A stretch of 64,000 bases of DNA, taken from positions 1 to 64,000 of the forward strand of contig NZ_CAMFHL010000002.1 in NCBI RefSeq assembly GCF_945952095.1, given 5' to 3'. The notes beneath the pieces were generated by a model, which was not told where the DNA came from, did no database searches, and saw only the letters and a list, made by a program, of their open reading frames with translations. Shown piece by piece: positions 44,836-53,975 of this stretch; the first letter of the stretch is position 1; every line of letters begins with the position of its first letter. Both the position numbers and the translations under genes were made by a program. The DNA is from an uncultured Arsenicibacter sp. (GTDB lineage Bacteria; Bacteroidota; Bacteroidia; Cytophagales; Spirosomataceae).

Positions 44836-45153
44836 ATGCTGGTAACTACTACATCTAACATTGAAGGTAAACGCATCACAAAATACATTGGACTGGTTAA
44901 TGGTGAGGCCATTATCGGGTCTAACGTGGTTAAGGATTTTTTCTCCAACATCCGCGATGTGGTGAGCAGTCGCTCAGGCGCTTATGAACAGGGGCTGCGG
45001 GAGGCCAAAAGCATTGCGATCAAGGAAATGATCGACCAGGCGCACCGGCTGGGTGGCAATGCCATCATTGGCGTTGACCTCGATTACGAAACAATCGGTA
45101 GTGGTGCCATGCTGATGGTGTCGGCCAACGGTACGGCGGTTGTTGTGGAGTAA
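44836..45153 (+). CDS. YbjQ/UPF0145 family protein (PF01906)
   Basis: 105 residues. Standard small family: [65 protein letters not shown]. It forms a pentamer in known structures and has been called a heavy-metal-binding domain, though the role is uncertain. Cytoplasmic. The ABC permease gene follows after 120 bp. Confidence 0.93.
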   Translation: MLVTTTSNIEGKRITKYIGLVNGEAIIGSNVVKDFFSNIRDVVSSRSGAYEQGLREAKSIAIKEMIDQAHRLGGNAIIGVDLDYETIGSGAMLMVSANGTAVVVE

Positions 45154-45273
45154 AAACCGCCCATCCGCCGAAAGACGGGCTCTATCCGAAACGGGTTGCC
45201 CCGAACCAGCTGAATCACGTAAGTTTATTCATTCATTGCGCCGGTGGTCTGCCGGCTGCTCATCTCCCTTGGA

Positions 45274-46515
45274 ATGAAATTTCTTCGTCAGACACTGGAA
45301 AGTTTCCGCTTTGCCTGGCAGGCACTGCGTTCAAACCTGCTCCGTACGACGCTCTCGCTGCTGGGCGTAACCGTCGGTATCTTCTCAATCATTGCCGTTT
45401 TTACCATTGTCGACTCGCTGGAAAAAAACATTAAGGACAGCTTGTCGGGCATTGGTGACCGGGTAGTCTATGTTCAGAAATGGCCGTGGATTTTCGGGGG
45501 CGAATACCAGTGGTGGAAATACTTCCAGCGGCCCGAACCGTCTATGGCCGAATTTAAGTTTCTGTCAGAACGGATGGAAACCGCCGAAGCTGTCGTGGCG
45601 ATGGACTTTAAAGGCAACGTCACGATCGAACAGGGCAGCAACAGCATGAAAGGGCTGGTCCAGGGCGTTTCGATTGATTACAATAAAATCTCGGACGTGC
45701 CCGTGGAAGACGGCCGGTATTTCTCCCAGCAGGAAATGGACGCTTCACGCAACATTGTCATCATTGGGGCGGAAGTAGCTGAGAAAGTGTTTGGCGTGGT
45801 GTCGCCGGTCGGTAAAACCATGAAAATCGGCGGTTCCAAATTCACTGTAATCGGCGTTCAGGAAAAGAAAGGGGCCAGTCTGGTGAGCTTCGGCGGTAAT
45901 CCGGATACAAAATGCCTCATCCCGATCGGGGCCTTTGCCCGCATGTACCACGCCATCAACCCGAGCATTGATATTGCCATCAAGGCCTATCCCGAAGATG
46001 AGGGGTTACAGAATCTGGAAGGCGAAATCCGCGGGCTGATGCGGGCACGCCGGAGCCTGAAACCAGCGCAGGACGATAATTTTGCCATTAACCGGCTCGA
46101 TGCCGCTGCCCAGGCCATCAGCAGTCTCTTTGCCGTACTGACCCTGGCAGGCTGGGTTATCGGCAGCTTTTCCATTCTGGTCGGCGGATTCGGCATTGCC
46201 AATATCATGTTTGTATCGGTTAAGGAACGGACCAATATTATCGGCATTCAGAAATCGCTGGGGGCTAAAAATTACGTCATCCTGTTTCAGTTTCTGTTCG
46301 AAGCCATTATGCTTAGCCTGGTCGGGGGAGGGGTTGGTGTACTGCTGGTCTATCTGCTGTCGTTTATATCTCTGGGCAGCCTTGACATTATTCTGTCGGT
46401 CGCCAACATTATTCTGGGGTTAGGGGTTTCCAGTATTATCGGGGTTGTTTCGGGGATACTACCGGCTATTTCGGCCGCCCGGATGGATCCGGTGATTGCG
46501 ATCCGTTCAAAATAA
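45274..46515 (+). CDS. ABC transporter permease, MacB/FtsX type
   Basis: 413 residues from ATG 45274. An N-terminal helix (TTLSLLGVTVGIFSIIAVF), a large periplasmic domain (about 45-280, MacB_PCD type), and three C-terminal helices with the FtsX core (VKERTNIIGIQKSLGAKNYVILFQFLFEAIM). No ATPase gene lies next to it, so its partner is encoded elsewhere. It probably exports or extracts an envelope substrate. TAAGTTTA (45219-45226) is a possible -7 box. Confidence 0.9.
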   Translation: MKFLRQTLESFRFAWQALRSNLLRTTLSLLGVTVGIFSIIAVFTIVDSLEKNIKDSLSGIGDRVVYVQKWPWIFGGEYQWWKYFQRPEPSMAEFKFLSERMETAEAVVAMDFKGNVTIEQGSNSMKGLVQGVSIDYNKISDVPVEDGRYFSQQEMDASRNIVIIGAEVAEKVFGVVSPVGKTMKIGGSKFTVIGVQEKKGASLVSFGGNPDTKCLIPIGAFARMYHAINPSIDIAIKAYPEDEGLQNLEGEIRGLMRARRSLKPAQDDNFAINRLDAAAQAISSLFAVLTLAGWVIGSFSILVGGFGIANIMFVSVKERTNIIGIQKSLGAKNYVILFQFLFEAIMLSLVGGGVGVLLVYLLSFISLGSLDIILSVANIILGLGVSSIIGVVSGILPAISAARMDPVIAIRSK

Positions 46516-46607
46516 AGCTTCTGAACGGTACTGGAAAACCTTGTAGGATATCCTATTGTTTTTGTTCATTTGTGGACGTAACAAGCAAACTAACCATCTT
46601 GTCAATC

Positions 46608-47063
46608 ATGAGAGTGATTTTGTATATACTTATTTTTCTGCTCGTCGTAACCGGTATCATGTATATCCTGACGGGCTGGAGCTACAGCGACGGCGAACGG
46701 GCCGGTACGCTGTCGAAATTCAGCCGCCGCGGCTATATTTTTAAAACGTACGAAGGCGTACTGAATGTAGGCGGATTTTCGGGCGAAACCGGCTCGCTGA
46801 CACCTCAGTTTTTTGATTTTTCGGTAAAGGATGACGACGTGGCCAAAAAGATTACCGAAGCCGTGAAAACGGGCCAGCGGGTAACCTTGCATTATGAAGA
46901 AAGAATCCTTCGTCTGCCCTGGAACGGTGACACAAAATACTACATAACTGACGTAGAATTTATTGGGCCTGTCTATCCTCAGGGGTATGGTTTTCCGGGG
47001 CAGCAGCCCTATCAGCAACAAGCTCCGGCACAGCCTCAGGCTGTTCCTGATTCTGCTTTGTAA
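46608..47063 (+). CDS. Small membrane-anchored protein of unknown function
   Basis: 151 residues from ATG 46608. One N-terminal helix (RVILYILIFLLVVTGIMYILTG), then a conserved-looking beta domain (YSDGERAGTLSKFSRRGYIFKTYEGVLNVGG; WEFSV-like FFDFSVKDDDVA; YYITDVEFIGP), and a Gln/Pro-rich tail. Bacteroidota relatives are sometimes labelled 6-phosphogluconate dehydrogenase, but nothing here supports that. The beta domain should face the periplasm. Confidence 0.7.
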   Translation: MRVILYILIFLLVVTGIMYILTGWSYSDGERAGTLSKFSRRGYIFKTYEGVLNVGGFSGETGSLTPQFFDFSVKDDDVAKKITEAVKTGQRVTLHYEERILRLPWNGDTKYYITDVEFIGPVYPQGYGFPGQQPYQQQAPAQPQAVPDSAL

Positions 47064-47106
47064 TTAACTGTAAATCAGTGAATAGCTAAATATGTTTCGT
47101 TGAGCG

Positions 47107-47146
47107 AAAAGGCCTGGTAAATACCGTTTACCAGGCCTTTTTCTTT
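47107..47146. terminator. Bidirectional terminator before recA
   Basis: AAAAGGCCTGGTAAA, TACCG, TTTACCAGGCCTTTT: a perfect 15-bp stem with a T-run on both strands. It ends the membrane-protein transcript 12 bp upstream of the recA promoter. Confidence 0.9.
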
Positions 47147-47157
47147 TCAGGAAAAGG

Positions 47158-47208
47158 TTTGGTAAACTGGCCGGATTGTTGTAAATTTATACAGTAAAAC
47201 AAACTGTA
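47158..47208 (+). promoter_or_regulatory. recA promoter with a perfect palindrome at the start site
   Basis: TTTG (47158-47161), 20 bases, TAAATTTA (47182-47189), one base off the -7 consensus. Directly after it, TACAGT (47190-47195) and ACTGTA (47203-47208) form a perfect inverted repeat with seven bases between, ending four bases before the ATG. A repressor bound there would block transcription start, which fits a LexA-type SOS operator, but the repressor is not identified. Confidence 0.55.
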
Positions 47209-47212
47209 AAAC

Positions 47213-48304
47213 ATGGCAAAAAATGACACGGCACAAGCCCCTGCGAGTGAAGCAGAGAAGAAGCTGAAAGCCCTGCAAACCACCATTGAAAAGCTGGATA
47301 AGACCTTTGGTAAAGGTACTGTTATGCGCTTGAGCGAGACAAAGGTTATGGATGTTCCGGTGATTTCGACCGGTTCACTGGGCCTTGACCTGGCGCTGGG
47401 TATTGGTGGTATTCCCCGTGGTCGGATTGTAGAAATCTACGGTCCTGAATCATCAGGTAAAACAACCCTGACCATGCATGCCATCGCTGAAGCACAGAAG
47501 GCAGGTGGTTTGGCCGCATTCATTGATGCGGAACACGCTTTTGACCGCGCTTATGCCGAAAAGTTAGGGATTGATACCAACAATCTGCTGATTGCTCAGC
47601 CTGATAACGGTGAACAGGCTCTTGAAATCGCCGAGCACCTGATCAGCTCGGGCGCTATTGATATTCTGGTTATTGACTCCGTTGCTGCTCTTGTACCGAA
47701 AGCCGAGATTGAAGGCGAGATGGGTGAGAGCAAAATGGGCCTTCAGGCCCGTCTGATGTCGCAGGCGCTGCGTAAAATGACGGGGGTAATCAATAAAACC
47801 CAGTGCTGCTGCATTTTCATCAACCAGCTCCGTGAAAAAATCGGGGTAATGTTCGGTAATCCTGAAACAACAACCGGTGGTAACGCGCTTAAATTCTACG
47901 CCTCTGTGCGTCTGGACATCCGCCGTACCGGTCAGATTAAAGAAGGTGCCGATCAGGTACTTGGTAACCGGACGAAAGTTAAAGTGGTGAAAAATAAACT
48001 GGCCGCACCGTTTAAGGTGGTCGAGTTTGACATCATGTACGGACAGGGCATCTCGAAGGTCGGCGAAATTCTGGATCTGGCGGTTGAGATGGAAATCGTG
48101 AAGAAATCCGGTTCATGGTTCTCGTACGACGGTAATCGTCTGGCTCAGGGCCGCGATGCCGTTAAAGAACTGCTGCTGGATAATCCTGAACTGATGGCCG
48201 AACTGGAAAACAAAATCCGGATGAGGATTAAGGCAGATCAGGATGCACTGCTTGACCCGGAAAATGATCTGCAGGAAGAAGACGACGTGTTACTGGAAGA
48301 TTAA
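47213..48304 (+). CDS. recA: Recombinase RecA
   Basis: 363 residues, full length. Walker [10 protein letters not shown] near 77, [19 protein letters not shown], and [21 protein letters not shown] are diagnostic. It coats single-stranded DNA, pairs it with a homologue, and triggers LexA cleavage. The C-terminus is acidic (EEDDVLLED), which in RecA proteins damps activity. Codon use is even and the gene looks native and strongly expressed. Confidence 0.98.
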   Translation: MAKNDTAQAPASEAEKKLKALQTTIEKLDKTFGKGTVMRLSETKVMDVPVISTGSLGLDLALGIGGIPRGRIVEIYGPESSGKTTLTMHAIAEAQKAGGLAAFIDAEHAFDRAYAEKLGIDTNNLLIAQPDNGEQALEIAEHLISSGAIDILVIDSVAALVPKAEIEGEMGESKMGLQARLMSQALRKMTGVINKTQCCCIFINQLREKIGVMFGNPETTTGGNALKFYASVRLDIRRTGQIKEGADQVLGNRTKVKVVKNKLAAPFKVVEFDIMYGQGISKVGEILDLAVEMEIVKKSGSWFSYDGNRLAQGRDAVKELLLDNPELMAELENKIRMRIKADQDALLDPENDLQEEDDVLLED

Positions 48305-48365
48305 TAAATTTCAGTCTTCATAGTGTCCTCTGTCTGTTAAGATTAACACTGATTTAATTGATATG

Positions 48366-48400
48366 AAAGCGGTATTGAGAACTCTCAATACCGCTTTTCT
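48366..48400 (+). terminator. recA terminator
   Basis: AAAGCGGTATTGAGA (48366-48380) pairs with TCTCAATACCGCTTT (48383-48397), followed by a short T-run. The two innermost base pairs must open to make a loop. Confidence 0.8.
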
Positions 48401-48610
48401 GTTAAGATCTTATGACTCATGTACCATACTTTATGAGAAGTCTTTACGAAATTAGCGTAGATTCTCTCCCGTCTATGGCAATTTTGCAAAAATATCATTC
48501 GCCGTTTTAGCTTTTTGGCTAATTTCGCCCCGTTAGTTTGATGCACGTCACTAAGTATATTCTTAGTATTGTGATTTTTATTATTTGAATACTCTACCCG
48601 ATATAGCTCT
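48401..48610 (+). other. Upstream region of the citrate synthase gene
   Basis: 210 bp without a gene after the recA terminator, AT-rich towards the ATG. It should hold the citrate synthase promoter; TATTTG near 48588 is not an exact box. A minus-strand frame across here is not credible. Confidence 0.3.
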
Positions 48611-49900
48611 ATGGCAAACATTGCTGAATTATCTGTCGATGGCAAAACCTATCAGTTCCCAACCCTGGTTGGAAGTGAAAACGAACCAGCAATCGATATT
48701 TCGAACCTCCGTGATCAAACAGGTTATGTTACCTTAGATAAAGGTTACAAAAACACCGGTGCTACAAAGAGTGCTATCACCTTTCTGGATGGTGAAGAAG
48801 GCATTTTGCGTTATCGGGGGTACTCAATTGAAGAATTAGCAGCAAAGGCGACTTTTCTTGAAGTGGCTTATTTGCTGATCTATGGAGAATTGCCAACGCA
48901 GGAGCAATATTCGAAATTTGAAAACGCGATCCGCCGGCACACCATCGTCAACGAAGACATGCGGAAAATCTTTGAAGGCTTTCCGGTGAATGCACACCCG
49001 ATGGGCGTTCTGTCGTCGCTGGTAAGTGCCATGAGTGCGTTCTATCCGGATTCGTATGATGGTAAAGGCGAAGACAAAACAGAATTGCACATTCTGCGTC
49101 TGCTGGCTAAACTACCGACGATTGCCACGTGGTCGTACAAAAAATCACAGGGTCACCCGGTAAATTATCCGAAAAATAACCTCGACTACTGCTCAAACTT
49201 CCTGCACATGATGTTTGCATTGCCGGTTGAGGAATACAAGATCGATCCGGTGGTAGCAGAAGCACTGAACGTGCTGCTGATTCTGCACGCTGATCACGAG
49301 CAAAACTGCTCGACCTCAACTGTTCGTCTGGTTGGCTCGTCGCAAGCAAACCTGTACTCGTCGATCTCGGCCGGTATCAGTGCGCTGTGGGGGCCGCTGC
49401 ACGGTGGTGCCAATCAGGAAGTAATCGAAATGCTGGAGGCAATCAAAGCAGATGGCGGCGATGTAGCGAAATATGTTGACATGGCTAAAAATGCCAAAAC
49501 AACCGGCTTCCGGCTGTTCGGTTTCGGTCACCGTGTGTACAAAAATTTCGACCCGCGCGCGAAAATCATTAAGAAAGCCGCTGATGATGTGTTGAGCAAG
49601 CTGGGCGTGAATGACCCTGTTCTCGACATTGCCAAACAACTGGAAGAACTGGCACTGAACGATCCGTATTTCGTGCAGCGTAAACTGTATCCGAACGTCG
49701 ATTTCTACTCAGGTATTATTTACCGTGCGCTGGGTATTCCGACGAACATGTTTACCGTTATGTTTGCGATTGGTCGTCTGCCGGGCTGGATCGCGCAGTG
49801 GAAAGAGATGCGTGAAACGAAAGAACCAATCGGCCGGCCGCGTCAGATTTACGTTGGTGCAACCCTGCGTGATTTTGTGCCGATGGCTGATCGTAAATAA
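48611..49900 (+). CDS. gltA: Citrate synthase, type II
   Basis: 429 residues. Joins oxaloacetate and acetyl-CoA in the TCA cycle. Motifs: FLDGEEGILRYRGYSIEELA, the His in LILHADHEQNCSTSTVRL, GPLHGGANQEVIEML with the catalytic His, and FGHRVYKNFDPRAKI; the Asp is near NVDFYSGIIYRALG. The length and N-terminus fit hexameric type II enzymes, which are inhibited by NADH in proteobacteria. Single gene with own terminator. Confidence 0.97.
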   Translation: MANIAELSVDGKTYQFPTLVGSENEPAIDISNLRDQTGYVTLDKGYKNTGATKSAITFLDGEEGILRYRGYSIEELAAKATFLEVAYLLIYGELPTQEQYSKFENAIRRHTIVNEDMRKIFEGFPVNAHPMGVLSSLVSAMSAFYPDSYDGKGEDKTELHILRLLAKLPTIATWSYKKSQGHPVNYPKNNLDYCSNFLHMMFALPVEEYKIDPVVAEALNVLLILHADHEQNCSTSTVRLVGSSQANLYSSISAGISALWGPLHGGANQEVIEMLEAIKADGGDVAKYVDMAKNAKTTGFRLFGFGHRVYKNFDPRAKIIKKAADDVLSKLGVNDPVLDIAKQLEELALNDPYFVQRKLYPNVDFYSGIIYRALGIPTNMFTVMFAIGRLPGWIAQWKEMRETKEPIGRPRQIYVGATLRDFVPMADRK

Positions 49901-49919
49901 GATTTCCGGTCATTTTGAT

Positions 49920-49957
49920 GAGGCCCGCACCAAACAGGTGCCGGGCCTCTTTTTTTG
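49920..49957 (+). terminator. Citrate synthase terminator
   Basis: GAGGCCCGCACC pairs with GGTGCCGGGCCTC (one bulge), followed by eight T. Confidence 0.9.
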
Positions 49958-49977
49958 CCGTAACTTTGGGCGAAAAT

Positions 49978-50054
49978 GAATAATGAGCCATGTAAAATGA
50001 AGAATGGGACAGCGCAGCTGATCATTATCCAATAATCATTTTACAGTATACAGT
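49978..50054. repeat. AATGAATAATG-type repeat
   Basis: AATGAATAATG, ATGTAAAATGAAGAATGG on the left; ATCATTATCC and AATAATCATTTTACA on the right. An imperfect inverted repeat related to 37722-37829. It lies just upstream of the 50063 gene. Confidence 0.45.
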
Positions 50055-50062
50055 TAAAGAGA

Positions 50063-50269
50063 ATGGGTGAACACGAAGAACTGATTAACTACTTTAAACA
50101 GGCCGACTTGCCGGAAACCTCACTGGTTATTAACCATTACGAAACGGCTACTAATGTTAAGCTGTTTGTCGAGGGATGCCTGAATCGTATACAATCAGCG
50201 AATGTAAGTATCCGGAAAGACGCCGTGCGTAGTCTGACGGAATTACGGGCTAAACTTCAGGAACAATAA
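50063..50269 (+). CDS. Small conserved-looking protein of unknown function
   Basis: 68 residues, acidic start (MGEHEELINYF), then a helical core (SLVINHYETATNVKLFVEGCLNRI) and a basic C-terminus. No domain recognised, no signal peptide. It precedes the pterin dehydratase gene by 12 bp on the same strand, so the two are likely co-transcribed. The helical composition suggests a soluble partner protein. Confidence 0.65.
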   Translation: MGEHEELINYFKQADLPETSLVINHYETATNVKLFVEGCLNRIQSANVSIRKDAVRSLTELRAKLQEQ

Positions 50270-50281
50270 ACCGATACGTAT

Positions 50282-50518
50282 ATGTGGCAGGAAGAAGACA
50301 ATAAACTAACCCGCACCTTCAGCTTTGCCGACTTCAGCGAGGCGTTTGCCTTTATGACACGGGTAGCACTGATTGCAGAAAAAGCGGATCATCATCCGTT
50401 CTGGACAAATGTGTATAATAAAGTAACGATTGAACTGACAACCCACGATGCGGGTAATACAGTGACAGAAAAAGACCGTCAGTTTGCCCGTGCGGTTGAC
50501 CGTTTGACAGGAGCATAA
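50282..50518 (+). CDS. 4a-hydroxytetrahydrobiopterin dehydratase
   Basis: 78 residues, normal is about 90-100, with a compact form. Recycles the pterin used by aromatic amino acid hydroxylases. The active-site motif [22 protein letters not shown] contains the His pair, the Trp and the later His. It opens with [24 protein letters not shown]. No pterin hydroxylase is nearby. Confidence 0.93.
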   Translation: MWQEEDNKLTRTFSFADFSEAFAFMTRVALIAEKADHHPFWTNVYNKVTIELTTHDAGNTVTEKDRQFARAVDRLTGA

Positions 50519-50521
50519 AAA

Positions 50522-50551
50522 AATTCCTGCCCTCAACCTGGAGCAGGAATT
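50522..50551 (+). terminator. Hairpin after the pterin dehydratase gene
   Basis: AATTCCTGC (50522-50530) pairs with GCAGGAATT (50543-50551), four bases after the stop. No T-run directly follows, but CGGC/GCCG with seven T (50582-50605) lies 30 bases on and may finish the job. Confidence 0.6.
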
Positions 50552-50605
50552 AAAAACCACTGTTTAGAAAATGCGTCAGATCGGCTTGCGGGCCGTTTTT
50601 TTATG

Positions 50606-51177
50606 TCTTATCCAGCCTGAACAGGTTCAGCCGAACGGGAAATCTTGTTGAATCAGGCAATGAGCCAAAGCTGGCTGGGAAGCAGGAGGGTATTCTCCAT
50701 ATGGAACATCCAGGACTCTTTGTTCATTACTTAATGCAATTTAGGCCAAAATAGCCGGCTAAACACGTTTATTCCCGTAAAAGATGCGTTTCTATAGACA
50801 TTATAGTCAAAACTCCGGTCTTTTGATTATGTGTCTGCATGCATTAATCAATAAATACTGCGGTACACGAGGGAATTCAGCTAAAAAAAATACAAAAAAG
50901 GGTGTCTCCTTTATGATTAGCCGTAAAACCATTTAATTTGGTTATGGCAACATTACAATAAATAATTGTCTTAAAACGATATTGTTTGCAGAAAAGACAA
51001 GTTATTTACTGAAGAGTTACTGCTCTGGTCTGGATTAAGGCCGGAGTTATCAGTTTTTAATTGCAGGAAAGTCGAAACTTTAGGAAGTTTGGTGTGCTGA
51101 ATGAACCACCGCCACAGGTTGAACCCTACGGCCGGTTAGCACAGCAAACCAGAAAAAGTATAAAATCAGCCAATACC
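50606..51177. other. Long intergenic region before rsmI
   Basis: About 570 bp without a credible gene. Its first part (50610-50740) is less AT-rich and has short stems, such as AGCCA, AAGC, TGGCT (50663-50676). The rest is AT-rich and must hold the rsmI promoter; TATTGTTTG near 50979-50987 is a TAnnTTTG box with one extra base. I could not match any known RNA family. Confidence 0.35.
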
Positions 51178-51906
51178 TTGAAGCTATACCTTGTTCCGAC
51201 ACCGATCGGAAATTTAGAAGACATAACCCTGCGTGCAATTAATGTATTGAAGGCTGTGGATGCAATCCTGGCAGAAGACACGCGGACATCCGGCGTATTA
51301 CTGAAACACCTTGGTATCAGTAAACCGCTGCATAGCTACCATATTTTCAACGAGCATCAGACGGTACAACGGGTCATTGCTCAGTTGAAGAGTGGTAAAC
51401 AACTGGCACTGGTATCTGATGCCGGAACGCCGGGAATTTCTGATCCCGGGTTTCTGCTGGTACGCGAGTGCCTTAAAAACGGCATTCAGGTTGAGTGTCT
51501 GCCCGGGCCAACGGCGTTTGTCCCTGCCCTGGTAAATTCCGGCTTCCCGGCCGACCGCTTTACGTTCGAAGGTTTTCTGCCGCATAAAAAAGGCCGTCAA
51601 ACACGGTTACAGGAGCTGGCGGCTGAGGAGCGCACGATGATCTTTTATGAGTCGCCGCATCGCCTGCTGAAAACGCTGCAACAGTTTCAGGAGGTTTTCG
51701 GTGCTGAACGGCAGGGGAGTGTATCGCGTGAGCTGACAAAAGTGTATGAAGAAACTGTACGCGGCACGTTGCCGGAAATAATTGCGTATTTTGCCGAAAA
51801 AACGGTAAAAGGTGAAATTGTTATTTGTATTCAGGGGGCCGAAAAACCGGCGCGACGATCAGGAAACAAGTACCAGCAGGCAGATGAGGACGACGACGAT
51901 CAATAA
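51178..51906 (+). CDS. rsmI: 16S rRNA (cytidine-1402-2'-O)-methyltransferase
   Basis: 242 residues if begun at TTG 51178, giving MKLYLVPTPIGNL, the usual RsmI start. No ATG is in frame upstream; the frame stays open to 51061, so GTG 51094 is a second choice. Motifs: TPIGNLEDITLRA, EDTRTSGVLLKHLGI, LVSDAGTPGISDPG, LPGPTAFVPALVNSGFP, FEGFLPHKKGRQ. It methylates the ribose of C1402 in 16S rRNA. Its 3' end overlaps the next gene by 23 bases, so the two are coupled. Confidence 0.93.
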   Translation: MKLYLVPTPIGNLEDITLRAINVLKAVDAILAEDTRTSGVLLKHLGISKPLHSYHIFNEHQTVQRVIAQLKSGKQLALVSDAGTPGISDPGFLLVRECLKNGIQVECLPGPTAFVPALVNSGFPADRFTFEGFLPHKKGRQTRLQELAAEERTMIFYESPHRLLKTLQQFQEVFGAERQGSVSRELTKVYEETVRGTLPEIIAYFAEKTVKGEIVICIQGAEKPARRSGNKYQQADEDDDDQ

Positions 51907-53116
51907 GCGTAGCTGGATTAGTATACTGGGTATTATGCTACTGGCGATGACGCTACGGGCACAGCCGCTCTCGCCGTCAGCACAGGCCAGTATTATTACG
52001 GTGGCCCCCGGCGAAGCCCTGTATTCCAGCTTCGGGCATATTATCCTGCGGATTTATGATCCGATGACCGGGCTGGACCGTCCCTACAACTACGGTACCT
52101 TTGACTTCCGCACCGACAATTTCTACGTCAAATTCCTGCGCGGTACATTGCCTTATACGCTGAGCGTGGGTGATTTATACCGTGAGATGGCATACTGGCA
52201 ATACGAAAACCGGAGCGCCCGCGAACAGGTCCTGAACCTGTCACCCGCCCAGAAACAGCGCCTGTTCGACGCGCTGGAAACGAACTACCGCCCCGAAAAC
52301 CGGGAATATCAGTATAAATTCTACTACGACAACTGCGCAACCCGTCCGGTTGAGATGCTGGTGAAAGCCTGTGGCGACAGCCTGCGGTTTAACAACGCCG
52401 TGGATACGACCCGCTCGTTCCGGCAGTGGATGAACGATTATCTGAACCGCCAGCCATGGGCGCAGCTGGGCATGAACCTTGCGCTGGGCTATCCGTCGGA
52501 TGAAACGGCCAATGCCTGGCAGGTGATGTATCTGCCCAATAACGTGTTTGCGCAGCTGGCCAAAGCAACCATCCGGATGCCGAACGGACAGATGATGCCG
52601 CTTGTGCAGCGGGAGCAGGTCTTGTTTCAGGCCGCGCAGACATTACCGCAGGAGCTGCCGTTTTTGTTGGATCCGAACGTAGTATTTGCCATTCTGGGCC
52701 TGTTACTGGCAGCCGTAACGATCCGGCAATACAAGGCCGGTAAGGTGAGCCGCCGGATTGACAGAGTATTGTTTTCATTCATCGGACTCTGCGGCTGGGT
52801 ATTGCTGCTGCTTTGGGTAGCGACAAACCACGGCGTTACAGCCTGGAACCCGACAATCCTGTACCTGATGCCATTTCACTTACCCTTGATTTTCTGGGTA
52901 ACTAAGCCACAGAACCTGCGGTTTGCCAATGCGTATTTCGGTATCACGGCTATATTGATTATTATCGGGCTGTTGCTGGCAAAAGTGCCTGGCGGCGCCC
53001 ATGTACTGCTGGGCCTCACCTTACTGATCCGTTGCTTTGTAAACATGCGGCTGAGCCGTAACCGTTCGCTGATGCCAACGTCCGGTTCCGCTGATGATTT
53101 GATGTCAACCACGTAA
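51884..53116 (+). CDS. DUF4105 protein, Lnb-type lipoprotein N-acyltransferase
   Basis: 410 residues from ATG 51884, after a short basic lead. The periplasmic domain (about 30-260) has SPSAQASIITVAPGEALYSSFGHIILRI, and FYYDNCATRP with a conserved Cys. His in SSFGH and Cys in DNC are the likely catalytic residues. The C-terminal third is membrane-spanning (FLLDPNVVFAILGLLLAAVTI and later helices). Bacteroidota lack Lnt and use Lnb-type enzymes for the third acyl chain on lipoproteins; this is a good candidate. Confidence 0.85.
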   Translation: MRTTTINKRSWISILGIMLLAMTLRAQPLSPSAQASIITVAPGEALYSSFGHIILRIYDPMTGLDRPYNYGTFDFRTDNFYVKFLRGTLPYTLSVGDLYREMAYWQYENRSAREQVLNLSPAQKQRLFDALETNYRPENREYQYKFYYDNCATRPVEMLVKACGDSLRFNNAVDTTRSFRQWMNDYLNRQPWAQLGMNLALGYPSDETANAWQVMYLPNNVFAQLAKATIRMPNGQMMPLVQREQVLFQAAQTLPQELPFLLDPNVVFAILGLLLAAVTIRQYKAGKVSRRIDRVLFSFIGLCGWVLLLLWVATNHGVTAWNPTILYLMPFHLPLIFWVTKPQNLRFANAYFGITAILIIIGLLLAKVPGGAHVLLGLTLLIRCFVNMRLSRNRSLMPTSGSADDLMSTT

Positions 53117-53133
53117 GCTAACGCATCTTTCCC

Positions 53134-53952
53134 ATGACAAACGACCTTCGCCTGCTGACCCGTGAGATGAGTCAGATTGCCCGTGAAGCCGGTGCCTTTA
53201 TTGCGCAGGAAGCCCGTTCATTCAGCCGGGAGGCTATCGAATACAAAGACTTTAATAACCTCGTTTCGTATGTCGATAAGGAAGCCGAGAAGCTGCTGGT
53301 TGACCGCCTGCACCGGTTACTGCCCGAAGCCGGTTTTATTACCGAAGAAGGGACTACGGGGCAGGAGGCAGATCAGTCAGGGCTGAACTGGATTATCGAC
53401 CCGCTGGACGGAACGGCTAATTTCATTCATAAAGTACCGGTTTATTCGGTGAGCATTGGTCTGGCGCAGGGTAGTACACCGCTGGCCGGCGTTGTATTCG
53501 ATATTAACCGCAACGAGTCGTTTACGGCCTGGCAGGGCGGCGGTGCATGGTGCAGCACAAGCGGCGGCACGGACGAAAAAATTCAGGTTTCGCCGGCGCG
53601 GTCGTTGCAGGAGAGCATGATTGCGACCGGTTTCCCGTACCGTTTTTTTGATCAGATACAGAAATACCTCAATATTCTTCAGTTATTGATGCAAAACACG
53701 CACGGGATGCGGCGAATGGGGTCGGCGGCTATCGATTTAGCGTCGGTTGCCTGCGGTCGTTTTGAGGCGTTTTATGAGTTTAATCTGAATTCGTGGGATA
53801 TGGCAGCCGGGGTGCTGCTTGTTCAGGAAGCGGGCGGGATTGTAACCGACTTTGAAGGCGGGAACGAGTATCTCTTCCGGGGCGATATCATTGCCGGGTG
53901 CGGCATGCAACCCCAATTGCTGAAGGTCATTGACGAACACTGGCGTAATTAA
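53134..53952 (+). CDS. Inositol monophosphatase family protein (SuhB-like)
   Basis: 272 residues. Two-metal phosphatase. Motifs: GFITEEGTTG (Glu ligand), WIIDPLDGTANFIH (Asp ligands), and SWDMAAGVLLVQEAGG (second Asp). It opens with helices of the usual kind. Substrate may be inositol phosphate, another sugar phosphate or PAP. It follows Lnb by 17 bp and precedes the YfiT-like gene by 23 bp, so the three are probably one transcript. Confidence 0.93.
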   Translation: MTNDLRLLTREMSQIAREAGAFIAQEARSFSREAIEYKDFNNLVSYVDKEAEKLLVDRLHRLLPEAGFITEEGTTGQEADQSGLNWIIDPLDGTANFIHKVPVYSVSIGLAQGSTPLAGVVFDINRNESFTAWQGGGAWCSTSGGTDEKIQVSPARSLQESMIATGFPYRFFDQIQKYLNILQLLMQNTHGMRRMGSAAIDLASVACGRFEAFYEFNLNSWDMAAGVLLVQEAGGIVTDFEGGNEYLFRGDIIAGCGMQPQLLKVIDEHWRN

Positions 53953-53975
53953 TCAACGTACTAAATACAACAACG

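Noticed and set aside
47190..47208. Direct assignment of the recA palindrome as the E. coli LexA box
   Set aside because: Half-sites are in the opposite order and the spacing differs, so it is reported only as a candidate operator.
48385..48645. Minus-strand frame of 86 codons across the citrate synthase leader
   Set aside because: It crosses the recA terminator and the AT-rich upstream region and overlaps the gltA start; no motif.
50610..50640. Resemblance to part of a TPP riboswitch on minus (GAACCTGTTCAGGCTGGATAA)
   Set aside because: The rest of the consensus is absent, and no gene lies downstream in that direction.
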